A DNA stretch of 64,000 nt, taken from the NCBI RefSeq assembly GCF_003130075.1, contig NZ_NRCW01000003.1, positions 124,001 through 188,000 on the forward strand. The letters run 5' to 3'. The notes under the pieces were generated by a model. The model ran no database searches and was not told the DNA's origin. It saw nothing but the letters and a program-made list of their open reading frames with translations. A program made the position numbers and the translations under genes. This document shows, in pieces, positions 17,636 through 27,576 of the stretch (position 1 is the stretch's first letter; the number at the start of each line of letters is the position of its first letter). The DNA is from Aggregatibacter segnis (lineage in GTDB: Bacteria > Pseudomonadota > Gammaproteobacteria > Enterobacterales > Pasteurellaceae).

Positions 17636-17673
17636 CTGTTATTTTATACATAAGTAACTGGTATTATATACAG
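17636..17673 (-). promoter_or_regulatory. Two tandem LexA (SOS) boxes upstream of lexA
   Basis: CTGGTATTATATACAG (17658-17673) is a full CTG-N10-CAG SOS box with an AT-rich centre. CTGTTATTTTATACAT (17636-17651) is a second box with one mismatch in the outer triplet. The boxes are 22 bases apart, as in the doubly controlled lexA promoter of E. coli. Confidence 0.85.
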
Positions 17674-17838
17674 AAAAACTTGGGGCGCAACCTTTCTTTT
17701 GTTGAAATATAAATCGAATCAGAGGCTTATCCTAGAATTGTGTTGTTCGTCACTAATTCTATGAAGTTTTTATGCTAAACTAGCGCCAATTTTGCACAAA
17801 GTATGTGAAATAACGTTAATTATACAAGGACATTTATT

Positions 17839-20280
17839 ATGGCTGGTTTTCTGAATGCTTACCGGAAATTACTTGAATTGCCATTGTCGATTTTAGTAAA
17901 AAATAATCCGATTCCTCATCATCCTATTGAAGAACTAGAACTAAATATTTCCCAACCTATCGTTTATGTGTTGCCTTACACATCACAAACCGATTTTGTG
18001 ATTTTCCGTAAAAACTGTTTGAGCGTGGGCTTGCCGGATCCTTTAGAACAAAATGAAATTAATGGCAATTTATTACCTCGCTTTGTCTTTTTAGATGAAG
18101 GCCGCCGCTTTTTTAAATCGAAAGGGGCTAAAAAAGAAACGATCACTGTTTTCAATAAATATTTGGAATTGCACCGCACTTCACCGGATTTAGACGTGCA
18201 GTTAATTCCCGTTTCGGTTTTATGGGGAAGAGCACCGGGGCGTGAAGATCAAACGAGCTTGCCAAACTTACGTTTGTTAAACGGGTTACAAAAAACAATT
18301 GCGGCATTATGGTTTGGACGTGACACCTTTGTGCGTTTCTCTCAAGCGGTGTCTTTACGTTATATGACTCGTGAACATGGATTTGATCAGAAAATTGCAC
18401 AAAAATTAGCTCGTGTAGCCAAAATGCATTTTGCTAAACAGCGTATTTCGGCGACCGGTCCGCGCTTGCCAAATCGCCAAGCCATGTTCAATAAATTATT
18501 GCAACTGCCGGTGATTTTAGCGGCAATCGAAGACGAAGCGAAAAGTAAGAACATCAGTAAAGAGAAAGCGTATAAAGAAGCTGAAAAGATTCTGGATGAA
18601 ATTGCGGCGAATGTGAGCTATGAAAGTTTACGTGTGGCGGATCGTTTCTTGCGTTGGTTGTGGAATAAATTGTATCAAGGCATTCAAGTAGAGAACGCGG
18701 ATCGCGTGCGTAAACTGGCGTTAGAAGGCCATGAAATCGTGTATGTGCCTTGTCATCGTAGCCACATTGACTATTTATTGCTTTCTTACGTGCTATATCA
18801 CCAAGGTTTGGTAACACCGCATATTGCCGCAGGGATTAACCTTAATTTCTGGCCGGTAGGGGGGATGTTCCGCCGCGGTGGGGCGTTTTTCATTCGTCGA
18901 ACCTTTAAAGGTAACCGCTTATATTCTACGATTTTCCGTGAATATTTGTCGGAGTTGTTCCATCGTGGGTATGCGGTGGAATACTTTATTGAAGGTGGGC
19001 GTTCACGTACGGGGCGTTTACTTGCACCAAAAACCGGTATGATGTCCATGACATTACAGGCATTACAGCAACAACAGAGTCGACCGATTACGGTTGTGCC
19101 GGTGTATGTGGGATATGAACACGTTTTAGAAGTGGACACTTACGCCAAAGAATTACGTGGTGCGGCGAAAGAAAAAGAAAATGCCGGCTTGGTATTACGT
19201 GTGATTAAAAAATTACGTAATTTGGGCAAAGGCTATGTGAATTTCGGTGAGCCTATTACGTTAAATGCTTATTTAAATCAAAACTTCCCGGAATGGAAAG
19301 AGCCACCGGAAGATCGCCCGCAATGGTTTAACAAAGCTGTCGATGCGGTTTCTCATCAAGTAATGGTGAACATTAATAAAGCCGCAGCAGTGAATGCGAT
19401 GAACTTAACCGGCACGGCATTATTGTCTTCCCGTCAACGTGCACTTTCTCGTGAGCAATTGTTAGAGCAACTTTCCAGTTATCAACAATTATTGCAAAAC
19501 GTACCATATTCTGACGATATTGTTGTTCCGGCTGAAAAACCGGAAATTATGCTGGATCATGTGTTAAGTCTGGATCGAGTCGGTATTTTGGTGGAGAAAG
19601 ACAACTTCGGTGAAATTGTCCGTTTGGAACATTCTTCAGCCGTGTTAATGACCTACTACCGCAATAACATTCAACACTTATTTGTGTTGCCATCCTTGGT
19701 CGCAAGTATTGTGTTGCATTACGAAGGTATTCAAAAGGATTTAGTGTTAGATGCCGTGCTTAAGATTTACCCGTTCTTGCGTAGCGAATTATTCTTGCAT
19801 TTTACGGAAGAAGATCAGATCGCACAGCGTGTAGAGCAAATCATTAACGAATTGCAACGCCAAAATATTATTAAGCACAGTGAGAATATGCTGACAATCA
19901 ATAAGCCGAATATTCGGATGTTGCAACTTTGGTCTGCCGGTGTACGTGAAATCTTACAACGCTATTACATTACAGTGAATTTACTGCAAAATAGTCCATT
20001 GATTTCCCGTGCAGATTTGGAAAAAGAAAGTCAGTCTGTGGCACAACGGTTGTCTGTCCTACATGGCATTAATGCACCTGAATTCTTTGATAAAGCGGTT
20101 TTCTCCGCCTTTACGAATAGTTTAAAAGATCAAGGCTATTTCAATGAAAGCGGCAGTGCAAATACCGAAAAATTGCATGTGTTGGCAGAGATTCTAACCC
20201 ATCTGATTTCAACGGAAATTTGCTTAACCATTAATGGTGCCGTGACAAAAGTAGAAGAGAAAGAACATAACGAAAGTTAA
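17839..20280 (+). CDS. plsB: Glycerol-3-phosphate 1-O-acyltransferase PlsB
   Basis: This 813-residue inner-membrane enzyme acylates position 1 of glycerol-3-phosphate, the first step of phospholipid synthesis. The acyltransferase block I, HRSHID, has its histidine at residue 306, the same number as in E. coli. Block II (GGAFFIRR), block III ([11 protein letters not shown]) and block IV (VVPVYVGYE) follow. The length matches the family (E. coli 807). It is divergent from lexA across 212 bases; AAGGACA precedes the ATG. Confidence 0.97.
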   Translation: MAGFLNAYRKLLELPLSILVKNNPIPHHPIEELELNISQPIVYVLPYTSQTDFVIFRKNCLSVGLPDPLEQNEINGNLLPRFVFLDEGRRFFKSKGAKKETITVFNKYLELHRTSPDLDVQLIPVSVLWGRAPGREDQTSLPNLRLLNGLQKTIAALWFGRDTFVRFSQAVSLRYMTREHGFDQKIAQKLARVAKMHFAKQRISATGPRLPNRQAMFNKLLQLPVILAAIEDEAKSKNISKEKAYKEAEKILDEIAANVSYESLRVADRFLRWLWNKLYQGIQVENADRVRKLALEGHEIVYVPCHRSHIDYLLLSYVLYHQGLVTPHIAAGINLNFWPVGGMFRRGGAFFIRRTFKGNRLYSTIFREYLSELFHRGYAVEYFIEGGRSRTGRLLAPKTGMMSMTLQALQQQQSRPITVVPVYVGYEHVLEVDTYAKELRGAAKEKENAGLVLRVIKKLRNLGKGYVNFGEPITLNAYLNQNFPEWKEPPEDRPQWFNKAVDAVSHQVMVNINKAAAVNAMNLTGTALLSSRQRALSREQLLEQLSSYQQLLQNVPYSDDIVVPAEKPEIMLDHVLSLDRVGILVEKDNFGEIVRLEHSSAVLMTYYRNNIQHLFVLPSLVASIVLHYEGIQKDLVLDAVLKIYPFLRSELFLHFTEEDQIAQRVEQIINELQRQNIIKHSENMLTINKPNIRMLQLWSAGVREILQRYYITVNLLQNSPLISRADLEKESQSVAQRLSVLHGINAPEFFDKAVFSAFTNSLKDQGYFNESGSANTEKLHVLAEILTHLISTEICLTINGAVTKVEEKEHNES

Positions 20281-20293
20281 GAAACAGAATAAT

Positions 20294-20340
20294 AAAAGTG
20301 CGGTCATAAAAAACGTTATTTTTCTCGACCGCACTTTGGT
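20294..20340 (+). terminator. Uptake-signal dyad after plsB
   Basis: AAAAGTGCGGTC (20294-20305) pairs with GACCGCACTTT (20327-20337). The trailing T run is short (TTTGGTTTCTT), so termination strength is uncertain. Confidence 0.6.
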
Positions 20341-20360
20341 TTCTTAAATTATTTGTTAAT

Positions 20361-20393
20361 AAAAAAGCCATCTTCCTTTAGATGGCTTTTTCT
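20361..20393. terminator. Bidirectional terminator between plsB and ffh
   Basis: AAAAAAGCCATC and GATGGCTTTTTC form a stem with an 8-base loop, with A and T tracts on either side. It therefore serves plsB on the plus strand and ffh on the minus strand. Confidence 0.85.
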
Positions 20394-20404
20394 TTGCGTC
20401 TGAG

Positions 20405-21784
20405 TTAACGTCTAAACATCCCGCCTAATCCGCCGAGCCCGCCGCCCATTAAGCCTTGCATGCCACGCATCATTTTTGCCATGCCGCCTTTACGCATTTT
20501 CTTCATCATGCGTTGCATTTCGTCAAATTGTTTGAGTAGCTTGTTTACATCTTGCACCTGCGTGCCGGAACCAAGAGCAATGCGACGACGGCGAGAACCT
20601 TTGATGATGTCCGGATTCGCGCGTTCTTTTAAGGTCATGGAATTGATGATGGCTTCGAGTTTGTTGAACATTTTGTCGTCCACCTGATTTTTCACATGAT
20701 CCGGCAGGTTTTTAGCTCCCGGTAATTTTTCCAACATGGACATCATGCCGCCCATTTTTTTCATTTCGCGTAATTGTTCGCGGAAATCTTCTAAGGTGAA
20801 ATCGTCGCCCTTTTTGAATTTTTGCGCCATTTTTTCCGCTTTTTCACGGTCAACGGAACGTTCTAAATCTTCAATTAAGGAAAGCACATCACCCATGCCA
20901 AGAATACGTGACGCCACACGATCCGGATGGAAGGGTTCTAATGCATCGGTTTTTTCACCCACCCCGAGGAATTTAATCGGCTTGCCGGTGATTTGACGAA
21001 TCGATAGTGCGGCACCGCCACGAGCATCGCCATCCACTTTGGTGAGAATGACACCGGTAAGCGGTAAGGCTTCATTAAAGGCTTTTGCCGTATTCGCGGC
21101 ATCTTGACCGGTCATAGCATCCACGGTGAAGAGTGTTTCAATTGGATTTAACACTGCGTGAATCTGCTTGATTTCATCCATCATTTCACTATCAACGTGC
21201 AAACGACCGGCGGTATCCACGATCAGCACATCGTAGAATTTTAATTTCGCGTCTGCCAACGCGGCTTTCGCAATATCTACCGGCTTTTGTTTCACATCTG
21301 ACGGGAAGAAATCGACATTAACCCCTTGTGCGAGGGTTTCTAATTGTTTGATCGCCGCCGGACGATAGACGTCGGCAGAAACAACAAGCACTTTTTTCTT
21401 ATGACGTTCACGCAGAAATTTGGCCAGTTTACCCACGCTGGTGGTTTTCCCTGCCCCTTGTAAACCCGCCATTAAAATCACGGCAGGTGGTTGGGTGGCA
21501 AGATTTAAACTTTCGTTGGCTTCACCCATCGCCGCTTCTAATTCGACTTGGACAATTTTGACGAATTCTTGTCCCGGTGTAAGGCTTTTATTGACTTCCA
21601 CCCCAATGGCACGTTCTTTTACATTTTTAATAAAATCGCGTACGACCGGCAACGCCACATCGGCTTCTAACAATGCCATGCGCACTTCGCGCAAAGTTTC
21701 TTTAATGTTATCTTCGGTTAAACGACCTCGACCGCTAATATTGCGTAAGGTTTTGGAAAGACGATCGGATAAATTCTCAAACAT
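20405..21784 (-). CDS. ffh: Signal recognition particle protein Ffh
   Basis: This 459-residue SRP54 GTPase binds 4.5S RNA and hydrophobic signal sequences and delivers ribosomes to FtsY. It has the N domain (about 1-90), the G domain with P-loop GLQGAGKTT (about 106-114), DTAGR and TKVDGDARGG, and a methionine-rich M domain (about 300-459; MMKKMRKGGMAKMMRGM). The C-terminus is glycine-rich. ypjD is divergent across 152 bases, the same neighbour as in E. coli. Confidence 0.98.
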   Translation of the reverse strand: MFENLSDRLSKTLRNISGRGRLTEDNIKETLREVRMALLEADVALPVVRDFIKNVKERAIGVEVNKSLTPGQEFVKIVQVELEAAMGEANESLNLATQPPAVILMAGLQGAGKTTSVGKLAKFLRERHKKKVLVVSADVYRPAAIKQLETLAQGVNVDFFPSDVKQKPVDIAKAALADAKLKFYDVLIVDTAGRLHVDSEMMDEIKQIHAVLNPIETLFTVDAMTGQDAANTAKAFNEALPLTGVILTKVDGDARGGAALSIRQITGKPIKFLGVGEKTDALEPFHPDRVASRILGMGDVLSLIEDLERSVDREKAEKMAQKFKKGDDFTLEDFREQLREMKKMGGMMSMLEKLPGAKNLPDHVKNQVDDKMFNKLEAIINSMTLKERANPDIIKGSRRRRIALGSGTQVQDVNKLLKQFDEMQRMMKKMRKGGMAKMMRGMQGLMGGGLGGLGGMFRR

Positions 21785-21936
21785 AATATTTCCTGTGGTT
21801 AAATCGGAAAGGTATCATCGGTAAAATGCCGTTCATTATACTGAAATTCCGCGCATTTTCACGTCAAATAAAGTCGTGGCGATTTTAGCTTGATCTCGTT
21901 AGAATAAAACGCCAACAAAACAAAGGAAGAATAATT

Positions 21937-22731
21937 ATGTGGTTTGCTGTTTTATCAATTCTTTTTTACCTCATCAGTGTGTTACGCATTGCTCCCATTT
22001 TATTAACCTCGCAAGTGGCGGGAGCCGATGTTAAAACTAAAAAAACACAGTTTTTTTTGACCGCACTTTTGGCGGTGGTTTTTCACCTTATTAGCACTTT
22101 CCCACTATTGGGAAACTTAGCGGAAGGGCAGAATTTCAGTATTATGGAAGTGGCTTCATTGATGAGTGTCATGATAGCCATACTTGCCACGTTAGCCATG
22201 TTGCGCGTCAACACCATGTGGTTTGTGTTACCGATTGTTTATTGTTTTTCCATTATTAATTTGATTTATGCCACTTTTCTTCCAAGCCACATTATTCAAT
22301 TATTGAACCAAAATACGTCTATGCTTTTTCATATTGGCTTATCGATTTTTGCTTATGCCGTGTGCTGTATCGCGACCTTGTATGCGATTCAGTTGGTCTG
22401 GCTTGATCGCCGATTGAAAAGCAAGAAGATGACTTTTTCACCAATGGTACCGCCGCTTATGACAGTAGAGCGTCATTTTTTCCGTTTATTGGTCAGTGGC
22501 GAAGTATTGATGACATTCACCCTCATCTCCGGCACCTTTCATTTGGTTAACGCTATGACGCCGGATAATATTCATAAAGGTTTATTTTCGTTATTCGGCT
22601 GGATTGTATTCGGCATTGCGATTTTAGGCTATAAGCACTACCGCTGGCGTGGAAAAAAGATGATTATTTATGCAATTTCAGGTATGATTTTGCTCACGAT
22701 TGCTTATTTCGGTAGTCGTCTGATTGTGTAA
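21937..22731 (+). CDS. ypjD: YpjD/CcsA-like cytochrome c assembly family membrane protein
   Basis: This 264-residue protein of eight predicted membrane helices belongs to the cytochrome c assembly (CcsA/CcmC) superfamily. Position next to ffh and yfjD matches E. coli ypjD. The function of YpjD itself is not settled; superfamily members handle haem. An uptake signal is embedded in the coding region (GACCGCACTTTT, reading as LTALL in a membrane helix). AAAGGAAG precedes the ATG. Confidence 0.88.
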   Translation: MWFAVLSILFYLISVLRIAPILLTSQVAGADVKTKKTQFFLTALLAVVFHLISTFPLLGNLAEGQNFSIMEVASLMSVMIAILATLAMLRVNTMWFVLPIVYCFSIINLIYATFLPSHIIQLLNQNTSMLFHIGLSIFAYAVCCIATLYAIQLVWLDRRLKSKKMTFSPMVPPLMTVERHFFRLLVSGEVLMTFTLISGTFHLVNAMTPDNIHKGLFSLFGWIVFGIAILGYKHYRWRGKKMIIYAISGMILLTIAYFGSRLIV

Positions 22732-22806
22732 TATCAGTAAATGAGAAAAAAGTGCGGTGAGTTTTTCCCGCCTTTTTTATTTTTAAGTCAATGTAAGGAT
22801 TTCACT

Positions 22807-24069
22807 TTGGACAGTATTCCCCTTAGTACGTTATTTATCATTTTAATTGCCTGTTTAGTCCTTTCTGCCTATTTTTCCGGCTCTGAAACAGGTTTGCTTT
22901 CTTTAAATAAATATCGCCTGCGTTTTTTAGCAGAGCAGGGCAATAAAGGCGCAAAAAAAGCGGAGATGTTGCTTGCTAAACCGGACAAACTACTGAGTTT
23001 TATTCTTATCTTTAATAACCTTGTGAATATTAGTGCCTCGGCGATTGCGACCGTGATTGGGATGCGATTATATGGTGATGCCGGTGTGGCGATTGCCACC
23101 GGTGCATTAACGTTCGTGATGTTGATTTTCTCTGAAATTTTCCCCAAAACCGTGGCAGCTATGCACCCAGAAAAAGTAGGGTTAACGTCCAGCCATTTAT
23201 TAACTCCATTACTGAAACTTTTTGCGCCGCTAGTTTGGGTGATGAATGTGTTCACCAAATTTTTAATGCGTTTGGTGGGCTTAAAACCGGATTTGAAAAA
23301 ACAAGTCATTAGCCGCGAAGAATTGCGCAGCATCGTTTCCGAAGCAGGGGAAGCCACACCGGATGAGCAACATCCGCAAATGTTGCTGTCTATTTTGGAT
23401 ATGGAAACGGTCACCGTGGATGACATCATGGTGCCACGCAATGAAATCGGCGGCATTGATATTGATGATGACTGGAAATCTATCATGCGCCAGCTCAATC
23501 ATGCGGCACATAACCGAGTAGTGTTGTATAAAGGCAGTATGGACGAAAACGTGCTCGGTATTTTGCGTGTTCGTGAAGCGTTCCGTTTGTTGCTGGAAAA
23601 AAATGAATTTACCAAAGAAACGTTGATTCGTGCTGCCGATGAAGTGTATTTCATACCTGAAGGTACCGCACTAAAAACCCAATTAGCCAATTTTCGTAAT
23701 AAAAAAGAGCGTATCGGCTTAGTGGTGGACGAATACGGCGATATTAAAGGTTTGGTTACCTTGGAAGACATTTTGGAAGAAATCGTGGGAGATTTCACCA
23801 CATCTAACGCACCGACAATTGATGAAGAAGTTGTACAACAATCTGATGGTTCGATGATTATTGAAGGTTCCGCCAATTTGCGCGATTTAAATAAAATGTT
23901 TAATTGGAATTTGGACACCGAAGATGCGCGTACATTTAACGGTTTGATCTTGGAGCATTTGGAAGAAATTCCTGAAGAAGGTACCGTCTGTGAAGTGAAT
24001 GGATTGCGTGTGACTATTTTGGAAGTGAGTGACAACATGATTAAACAAGCTAAAGTAGTTAAGCTCTAA
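22807..24069 (+). CDS. yfjD: CNNM/CorB-type CBS-domain membrane transporter (YfjD)
   Basis: This 420-residue protein has an N-terminal DUF21/CNNM membrane domain (about 1-140, three or four helices), two CBS domains (about 205-330; TVDDIMVPRNEI, VDEYGDIKGLVTLEDILEEI) and a C-terminal CorC/HlyC domain (about 345-420). CNNM proteins transport or control Mg2+ and other divalent cations. The start chosen is the TTG in CACTTTGGACAGT, preceded by TAAGGA. It gives an N-terminus matching E. coli YfjD, whereas the upstream ATG would translate through an uptake signal. Confidence 0.9.
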   Translation: MDSIPLSTLFIILIACLVLSAYFSGSETGLLSLNKYRLRFLAEQGNKGAKKAEMLLAKPDKLLSFILIFNNLVNISASAIATVIGMRLYGDAGVAIATGALTFVMLIFSEIFPKTVAAMHPEKVGLTSSHLLTPLLKLFAPLVWVMNVFTKFLMRLVGLKPDLKKQVISREELRSIVSEAGEATPDEQHPQMLLSILDMETVTVDDIMVPRNEIGGIDIDDDWKSIMRQLNHAAHNRVVLYKGSMDENVLGILRVREAFRLLLEKNEFTKETLIRAADEVYFIPEGTALKTQLANFRNKKERIGLVVDEYGDIKGLVTLEDILEEIVGDFTTSNAPTIDEEVVQQSDGSMIIEGSANLRDLNKMFNWNLDTEDARTFNGLILEHLEEIPEEGTVCEVNGLRVTILEVSDNMIKQAKVVKL

Positions 24070-24089
24070 AATCTGACTTAAATCAAATT

Positions 24090-24120
24090 AAAGCGATGAA
24101 GTGTCTTCATCGCTTTTTTT
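24090..24120 (+). terminator. Terminator after yfjD
   Basis: AAAGCGATGAAG pairs with CTTCATCGCTTT with a three-base loop, followed by seven T residues. Confidence 0.9.
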
Positions 24121-24161
24121 ATTACTAAATTTTAATTTACAAACGATGGAAGATTCTTATA

Positions 24162-24180
24162 ATTAATGCGATTCATTATC
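24162..24180 (+). promoter_or_regulatory. Candidate Fur box upstream of exbB-exbD-tonB
   Basis: ATTAATGCGATTCATTATC matches the 19-base Fur consensus at 14 positions, with a perfect right half. It lies 69 bases before exbB. Iron repression of this operon is known in relatives; occupancy here is inferred. Confidence 0.6.
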
Positions 24181-24248
24181 AGTTGTAAAAAGAGTGTGAT
24201 TTATCTCCTTCTTTTTATATTTTAAACACCTCGTCTAAGGGAAAACAA

Positions 24249-24713
24249 ATGCCACAAATTTTTGAATTTTTACACAATTACAGTGATTACATCATCATCG
24301 GTTTATTGTTATTTATGAGCATCTTAATGCTCGCCATGGTAATCGAGCGTTTCTTCTTCTTATCTCGTGTTAAAGTCAACCAATATTCTACGATTCACGC
24401 TCTTGAAATTGATTTAAATCGCAACCTTACTGTGATTTCCACCGTTGGTGCGAATGCGCCTTACGTGGGGTTATTGGGAACGGTAATTGGGATCCTTTTA
24501 ACGTTCTACCAAATTGGTCAATCCGGCGGTGATGTCAATGCCGGCGAAATCATGATGCACTTATCTTTAGCGCTAAAAGCGACCGCACTTGGGATTCTTG
24601 TGGCAATTCCTTCCATGATTTTCTATAACGCCTTAGGTCGTAAAGTAGAAGTTAACCGTTTGAAATGGAAAGTATTACATTCTCAAAAGAATAAAGAAGA
24701 TACCGAAGCATAA
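24249..24713 (+). CDS. exbB: TonB system energiser ExbB
   Basis: This 154-residue inner-membrane protein of the MotA/TolQ/ExbB family forms the pentameric proton channel that drives TonB. Three membrane helices are visible: one near the N-terminus (about 14-34) and two in the proton-channel domain (VGLLGTVIGILLTFYQIG, then ALGILVAIPSMIFYNALG). It is of the short ExbB type usual in Pasteurellaceae, without the long N-terminal extension. exbD follows after 9 bases. Confidence 0.95.
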   Translation: MPQIFEFLHNYSDYIIIGLLLFMSILMLAMVIERFFFLSRVKVNQYSTIHALEIDLNRNLTVISTVGANAPYVGLLGTVIGILLTFYQIGQSGGDVNAGEIMMHLSLALKATALGILVAIPSMIFYNALGRKVEVNRLKWKVLHSQKNKEDTEA

Positions 24714-24722
24714 GGAATCACC

Positions 24723-25187
24723 GTGAAAAAGTTTGATGAAATCAACATTATCCCGTTCATTGATATTATGTTGGTGTTGCTTGCCATCGTATTGATTACG
24801 GCGTCTTTCATTTCTCAAGGGAAAATCCAAGTGAATGTGCCGAAAGCCAGTTCTTCTGTGGCATTTAAATCCAGTGAGTTGGCGAAATTATTGACGGTGA
24901 CTGCTGAGGGGGAAGTGTTCTTTAACGACAAACCGACCAGCTTAGAATCGTTAGAAACAGAAATTGCCGCATGGGATAAATCGCAAAAAGTAACCTTGAA
25001 AATTGATGCGGGTGCTACTTTCCAAGATTTCGTGTCAGTAACTGATTTATTGGCAAAAAATGAGATTAAAGATGTTGCGATTGTGGCAACTAAAGGCGGC
25101 GAAAAATCAAAATCGACAGATGCTCCGTCGGCAACACCTGCCGCTCCCCAAACGGGCAATGCAGAAACAAAATCGGCAGCGCAGTAG
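24723..25187 (+). CDS. exbD: TonB system proton channel subunit ExbD
   Basis: This 154-residue protein has one membrane helix (about 9-30) carrying the essential proton-carrying aspartate (D14 in [12 protein letters not shown]), then a periplasmic TolR-like domain. The C-terminal tail (about 125-154) is rich in Ser, Ala and Pro and looks disordered; it is longer than in many ExbD proteins. The start is GTG with AAGGAAT upstream. The gene lies 9 bases after exbB and 10 bases before tonB. Confidence 0.94.
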   Translation: MKKFDEINIIPFIDIMLVLLAIVLITASFISQGKIQVNVPKASSSVAFKSSELAKLLTVTAEGEVFFNDKPTSLESLETEIAAWDKSQKVTLKIDAGATFQDFVSVTDLLAKNEIKDVAIVATKGGEKSKSTDAPSATPAAPQTGNAETKSAAQ

Positions 25188-25197
25188 GAGAGTCTGA

Positions 25198-25962
25198 ATG
25201 CAGAATGCCAAACGTTCGCTGTTAAGTTTCCTGTTGTCTGTTGTTATTCATGCCATTATTGTCTTTACGTTGTTTTGGAGCCATTTAACGAAAACAGATA
25301 CAACGGCAAATAGCGCAACCGGCGAAATTTCTACCAGTATTTCTATGGAAATGCTTATGGCAATGGTAGAAGCCGATACGCCACCGGTGGTGGAAAAAGC
25401 ACCGGAGCCGGAAAAACAGGAAATGGTGGAAGATCCGACAGTAAAACCGGAACCACCTAAGGTTGAGAAACCAAAAGAACCTGAAAAGCCGAAAGAGAAA
25501 CCAAAAGAAAAACCGAAAGAAAAGCCAAAAGAGAAGCCAAAGGATAAACCGAAACCAAAAACAGATGCTGTGGTAGGTGATCGAACTGTTGAATCCAATG
25601 CGTCCGTTAACTCTAAGGCAACCACTACCGGTCCGGCAAATACGACCAATCCGAATTTGGTTGGTAATGGCGTGGGCGGCAGTGAGAGAGATGCTTATTT
25701 GTCAGCCGTTCGACGTGAGATTGAAAAACATAAACGTTATCCGGCACGTGCACAAATGATGCGTAAACAAGGTGTTGTCACCGTGTCCTTCTCAATTGCA
25801 GCCGATGGTAGTATCAGCGGTGCTAGTGTAGTGAAAAGCTCCGGTGTTGAGGATTTGGATAGCGCCGCATTAAAAGCTGTGGGCAGTGCTCGTTCTATCG
25901 GCCCTCGTCCTGCAGGTGTTTCTTCCAGTATTACGGTGCCGATCAGTTTCAATCTGAGATAA
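25198..25962 (+). CDS. tonB: Energy transducer TonB
   Basis: This 254-residue protein carries proton-motive force from ExbBD to outer-membrane iron and haem receptors. It has an N-terminal membrane helix with the conserved S14-x3-H18 pair and a long periplasmic rod of Pro-Lys-Glu repeats (about 65-125, units of KPKE) spanning the periplasm. The C-terminal receptor-binding domain (about 165-254; RRYPARAQ-like pattern in HKRYPARAQMMRKQGVVTV) follows. The gene is last in the operon and followed by a strong dyad terminator. Confidence 0.96.
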   Translation: MQNAKRSLLSFLLSVVIHAIIVFTLFWSHLTKTDTTANSATGEISTSISMEMLMAMVEADTPPVVEKAPEPEKQEMVEDPTVKPEPPKVEKPKEPEKPKEKPKEKPKEKPKEKPKDKPKPKTDAVVGDRTVESNASVNSKATTTGPANTTNPNLVGNGVGGSERDAYLSAVRREIEKHKRYPARAQMMRKQGVVTVSFSIAADGSISGASVVKSSGVEDLDSAALKAVGSARSIGPRPAGVSSSITVPISFNLR

Positions 25963-25978
25963 TTTCTTTCTTACAAAT

Positions 25979-26023
25979 AAAAGTGCGGTCAAAAAATAAA
26001 TAAATTTTTGACCGCACTTTTTA
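25979..26023. terminator. Bidirectional terminator between tonB and the LoiP-like gene (uptake-signal dyad)
   Basis: AAAAGTGCGGTCAAAAA and TTTTTGACCGCACTTTTT make a 17-bp stem with T runs in both directions. Confidence 0.88.
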
Positions 26024-26043
26024 TTGCCTCTTAATGCAGAAAA

Positions 26044-26817
26044 TTAGCTGTGTTTGCTTTTCTGATAGAGCGCCATTGCTTCCGGCATGAGGCGTAATAA
26101 GTTTTCTTGGCGATCTTTATCGCTTGGGTGGGTGGAACTGAGTTTATCCAACACACTTTGTGAACCTTTAGACGCTTTTTGCATTTTATCCCATAAGCCT
26201 GGTGCCGCTTGTGGGTTGTAACCGGATTTTGCCATTAATAATAAACCGACTTCATCTGCTTCTGTTTCGGCACTACGGGAGTAAGGTTTATCTAACGCCC
26301 AGTCTTTGGTTAAACCAACGACAATAGCGCTACCGTCAGAACCGATCTGAGTGGATAACGCAACGTGAGCAACGCCGGCAAGCACGTCAGTAAATTGTCC
26401 AATATTGGCTTTCTTTTTACCGTGTTCTTTCAATGCGTGCGCCATTTCATGCCCCATCACTGTCGCGATTTCATCATCAGTCAGGTTCAAGCTTTCTACT
26501 AAACCGGTATAAAACGCCATTTTACCGCCGGGCATTGCCCAAGCATTCAGTTCTTTCGATTTAATCACTTCGATTTGCCAGTTAAACGGCTGACCGGTGT
26601 GATTTTCAGCATTAGCATAAGGCACCATTTTGTTGAAAATTTTGTGCACTCGTTGAGCGGTTCTAGATTGGCTATCCAATTGTCCTTTCGCTTTTGCTTC
26701 AGTGATCATTTGACGATAGCCCATTGCCGCTTGTTGGTTGATTGAAGCAGAATCGGCACAAGCACTTAAAGTACCGATGATGGAGACGAATGCTAATGTT
26801 TTACCAAATTTGAACAT
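26044..26817 (-). CDS. M48 family zinc metalloprotease lipoprotein (LoiP/YggG-like)
   Basis: This 257-residue protein has a lipoprotein signal (LSAC lipobox, Cys20), so it should be anchored to a membrane and face the periplasm. The peptidase M48 zinc motif HEMAH lies in TVMGHEMAHALKEHG, with the downstream glutamate in SAETEADEVGL as third ligand. LoiP of E. coli is induced by low osmolarity and cleaves outer-membrane or misfolded proteins. The C-terminus has the usual STHPSDKDR. It stands alone, divergent from nothing and following the ppa terminator. Confidence 0.9.
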   Translation of the reverse strand: MFKFGKTLAFVSIIGTLSACADSASINQQAAMGYRQMITEAKAKGQLDSQSRTAQRVHKIFNKMVPYANAENHTGQPFNWQIEVIKSKELNAWAMPGGKMAFYTGLVESLNLTDDEIATVMGHEMAHALKEHGKKKANIGQFTDVLAGVAHVALSTQIGSDGSAIVVGLTKDWALDKPYSRSAETEADEVGLLLMAKSGYNPQAAPGLWDKMQKASKGSQSVLDKLSSTHPSDKDRQENLLRLMPEAMALYQKSKHS

Positions 26818-26842
26818 AGATTTTCCCTCGTGGATTCGTGTG

Positions 26843-26874
26843 TAAAAAAGACCGCACTTTTTAAAGGTGCGGCC
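26843..26874 (-). terminator. Terminator of ppa (uptake-signal dyad)
   Basis: On the minus strand GGCCGCAC pairs with GTGCGGTC (one G-T pair), followed by six T residues. It lies 20 bases after the ppa stop. Confidence 0.78.
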
Positions 26875-26894
26875 CTGTTTTGAGATTGTTTTTA

Positions 26895-27422
26895 TTATTT
26901 TTTCGCACGTTCAAATGAATCAAGGATTTCTTTACGCGCTGCGTCAACGCCTTCCCATCCTTCTACTTTCACCCATTTACCTGCTTCTAAGGCTTTGTAG
27001 CTTTCGAAGAAGTGTTTGATTTGTGCTTTTAATAATTCCGGTAAATCGCCCACGTCTTTGATGTGGTCGTATTCTTTGCTTAATTTTGTGTGCGGTACCG
27101 CAACCACTTTCGCATCGCCACCGGCTTCATCGGTCATTTTCAACACGCCCACCGGACGGCAACGAATGACGGAGCCAGGTTGTAACGGATACGGTGTTGG
27201 CACTAATACGTCAACCGGGTCGCCGTCAGAAGATAAGGTGTTGTTCACATAACCGTAGTTTGCCGGATAGAACATCGCAGTTGCCATGAAACGGTCTACA
27301 AATAATGTGCCGGTTTCTTTGTCTACTTCGTATTTGATTGGATCGGAGTTTGCAGGGATTTCAATAACAACATAGATGTCATCTGGTAATTCTTTACCTG
27401 CTGGTACGCTTTCTAAGCCCAT
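26895..27422 (-). CDS. ppa: Inorganic pyrophosphatase
   Basis: This 175-residue family I soluble enzyme hydrolyses pyrophosphate and pulls biosynthetic reactions forward. Conserved active-site segments are visible: [37 protein letters not shown] (metal-binding aspartates) and the KAVEGWEG-like [11 protein letters not shown]. The length matches E. coli (176). AGAAGGAAT precedes the ATG. Confidence 0.98.
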   Translation of the reverse strand: MGLESVPAGKELPDDIYVVIEIPANSDPIKYEVDKETGTLFVDRFMATAMFYPANYGYVNNTLSSDGDPVDVLVPTPYPLQPGSVIRCRPVGVLKMTDEAGGDAKVVAVPHTKLSKEYDHIKDVGDLPELLKAQIKHFFESYKALEAGKWVKVEGWEGVDAARKEILDSFERAKK

Positions 27423-27518
27423 TTGTTATTCCTTCTTGTGAGTTAAATAAACGTCGCAATTATAGCGGTAATCGGCTTCATTTGTCGAGTTGAGGGAAAA
27501 TGACATAATAAAATCCGG

Positions 27519-27551
27519 TTGTCTTTTATTCTTGTACTATTATAATAGTCC
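27519..27551 (+). promoter_or_regulatory. mtr promoter with overlapping TrpR-like operator
   Basis: TTGTCT (27519-27524), 16 bases, TATAAT (27541-27546) is a good sigma-70 promoter. GTACTATTATAATAGTCC (27534-27551) covers the -10 element and matches the GTACTAGTTAACTAGTAC TrpR operator at 13 of 18 positions. E. coli mtr is repressed by TrpR; the same is inferred here. Confidence 0.6.
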
Positions 27552-27576
27552 AAAATTTTAAAGAGAGGACTTTACA

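Noticed and set aside
22869-23498. Long open frame antisense to yfjD (209 codons)
   Set aside because: It lies wholly opposite a well-recognised CBS-domain gene, has no ribosome site or family pattern, and reads as the mirror of the real codons.
23499-24038. Second long antisense frame in yfjD (179 codons)
   Set aside because: Same reason: opposite-strand shadow of the CBS and CorC domains.
25440-25560. Tandem repeat in tonB as a CRISPR or satellite
   Set aside because: The periodicity is the Pro-Lys-Glu protein repeat of the TonB rod; there are no unique spacers.
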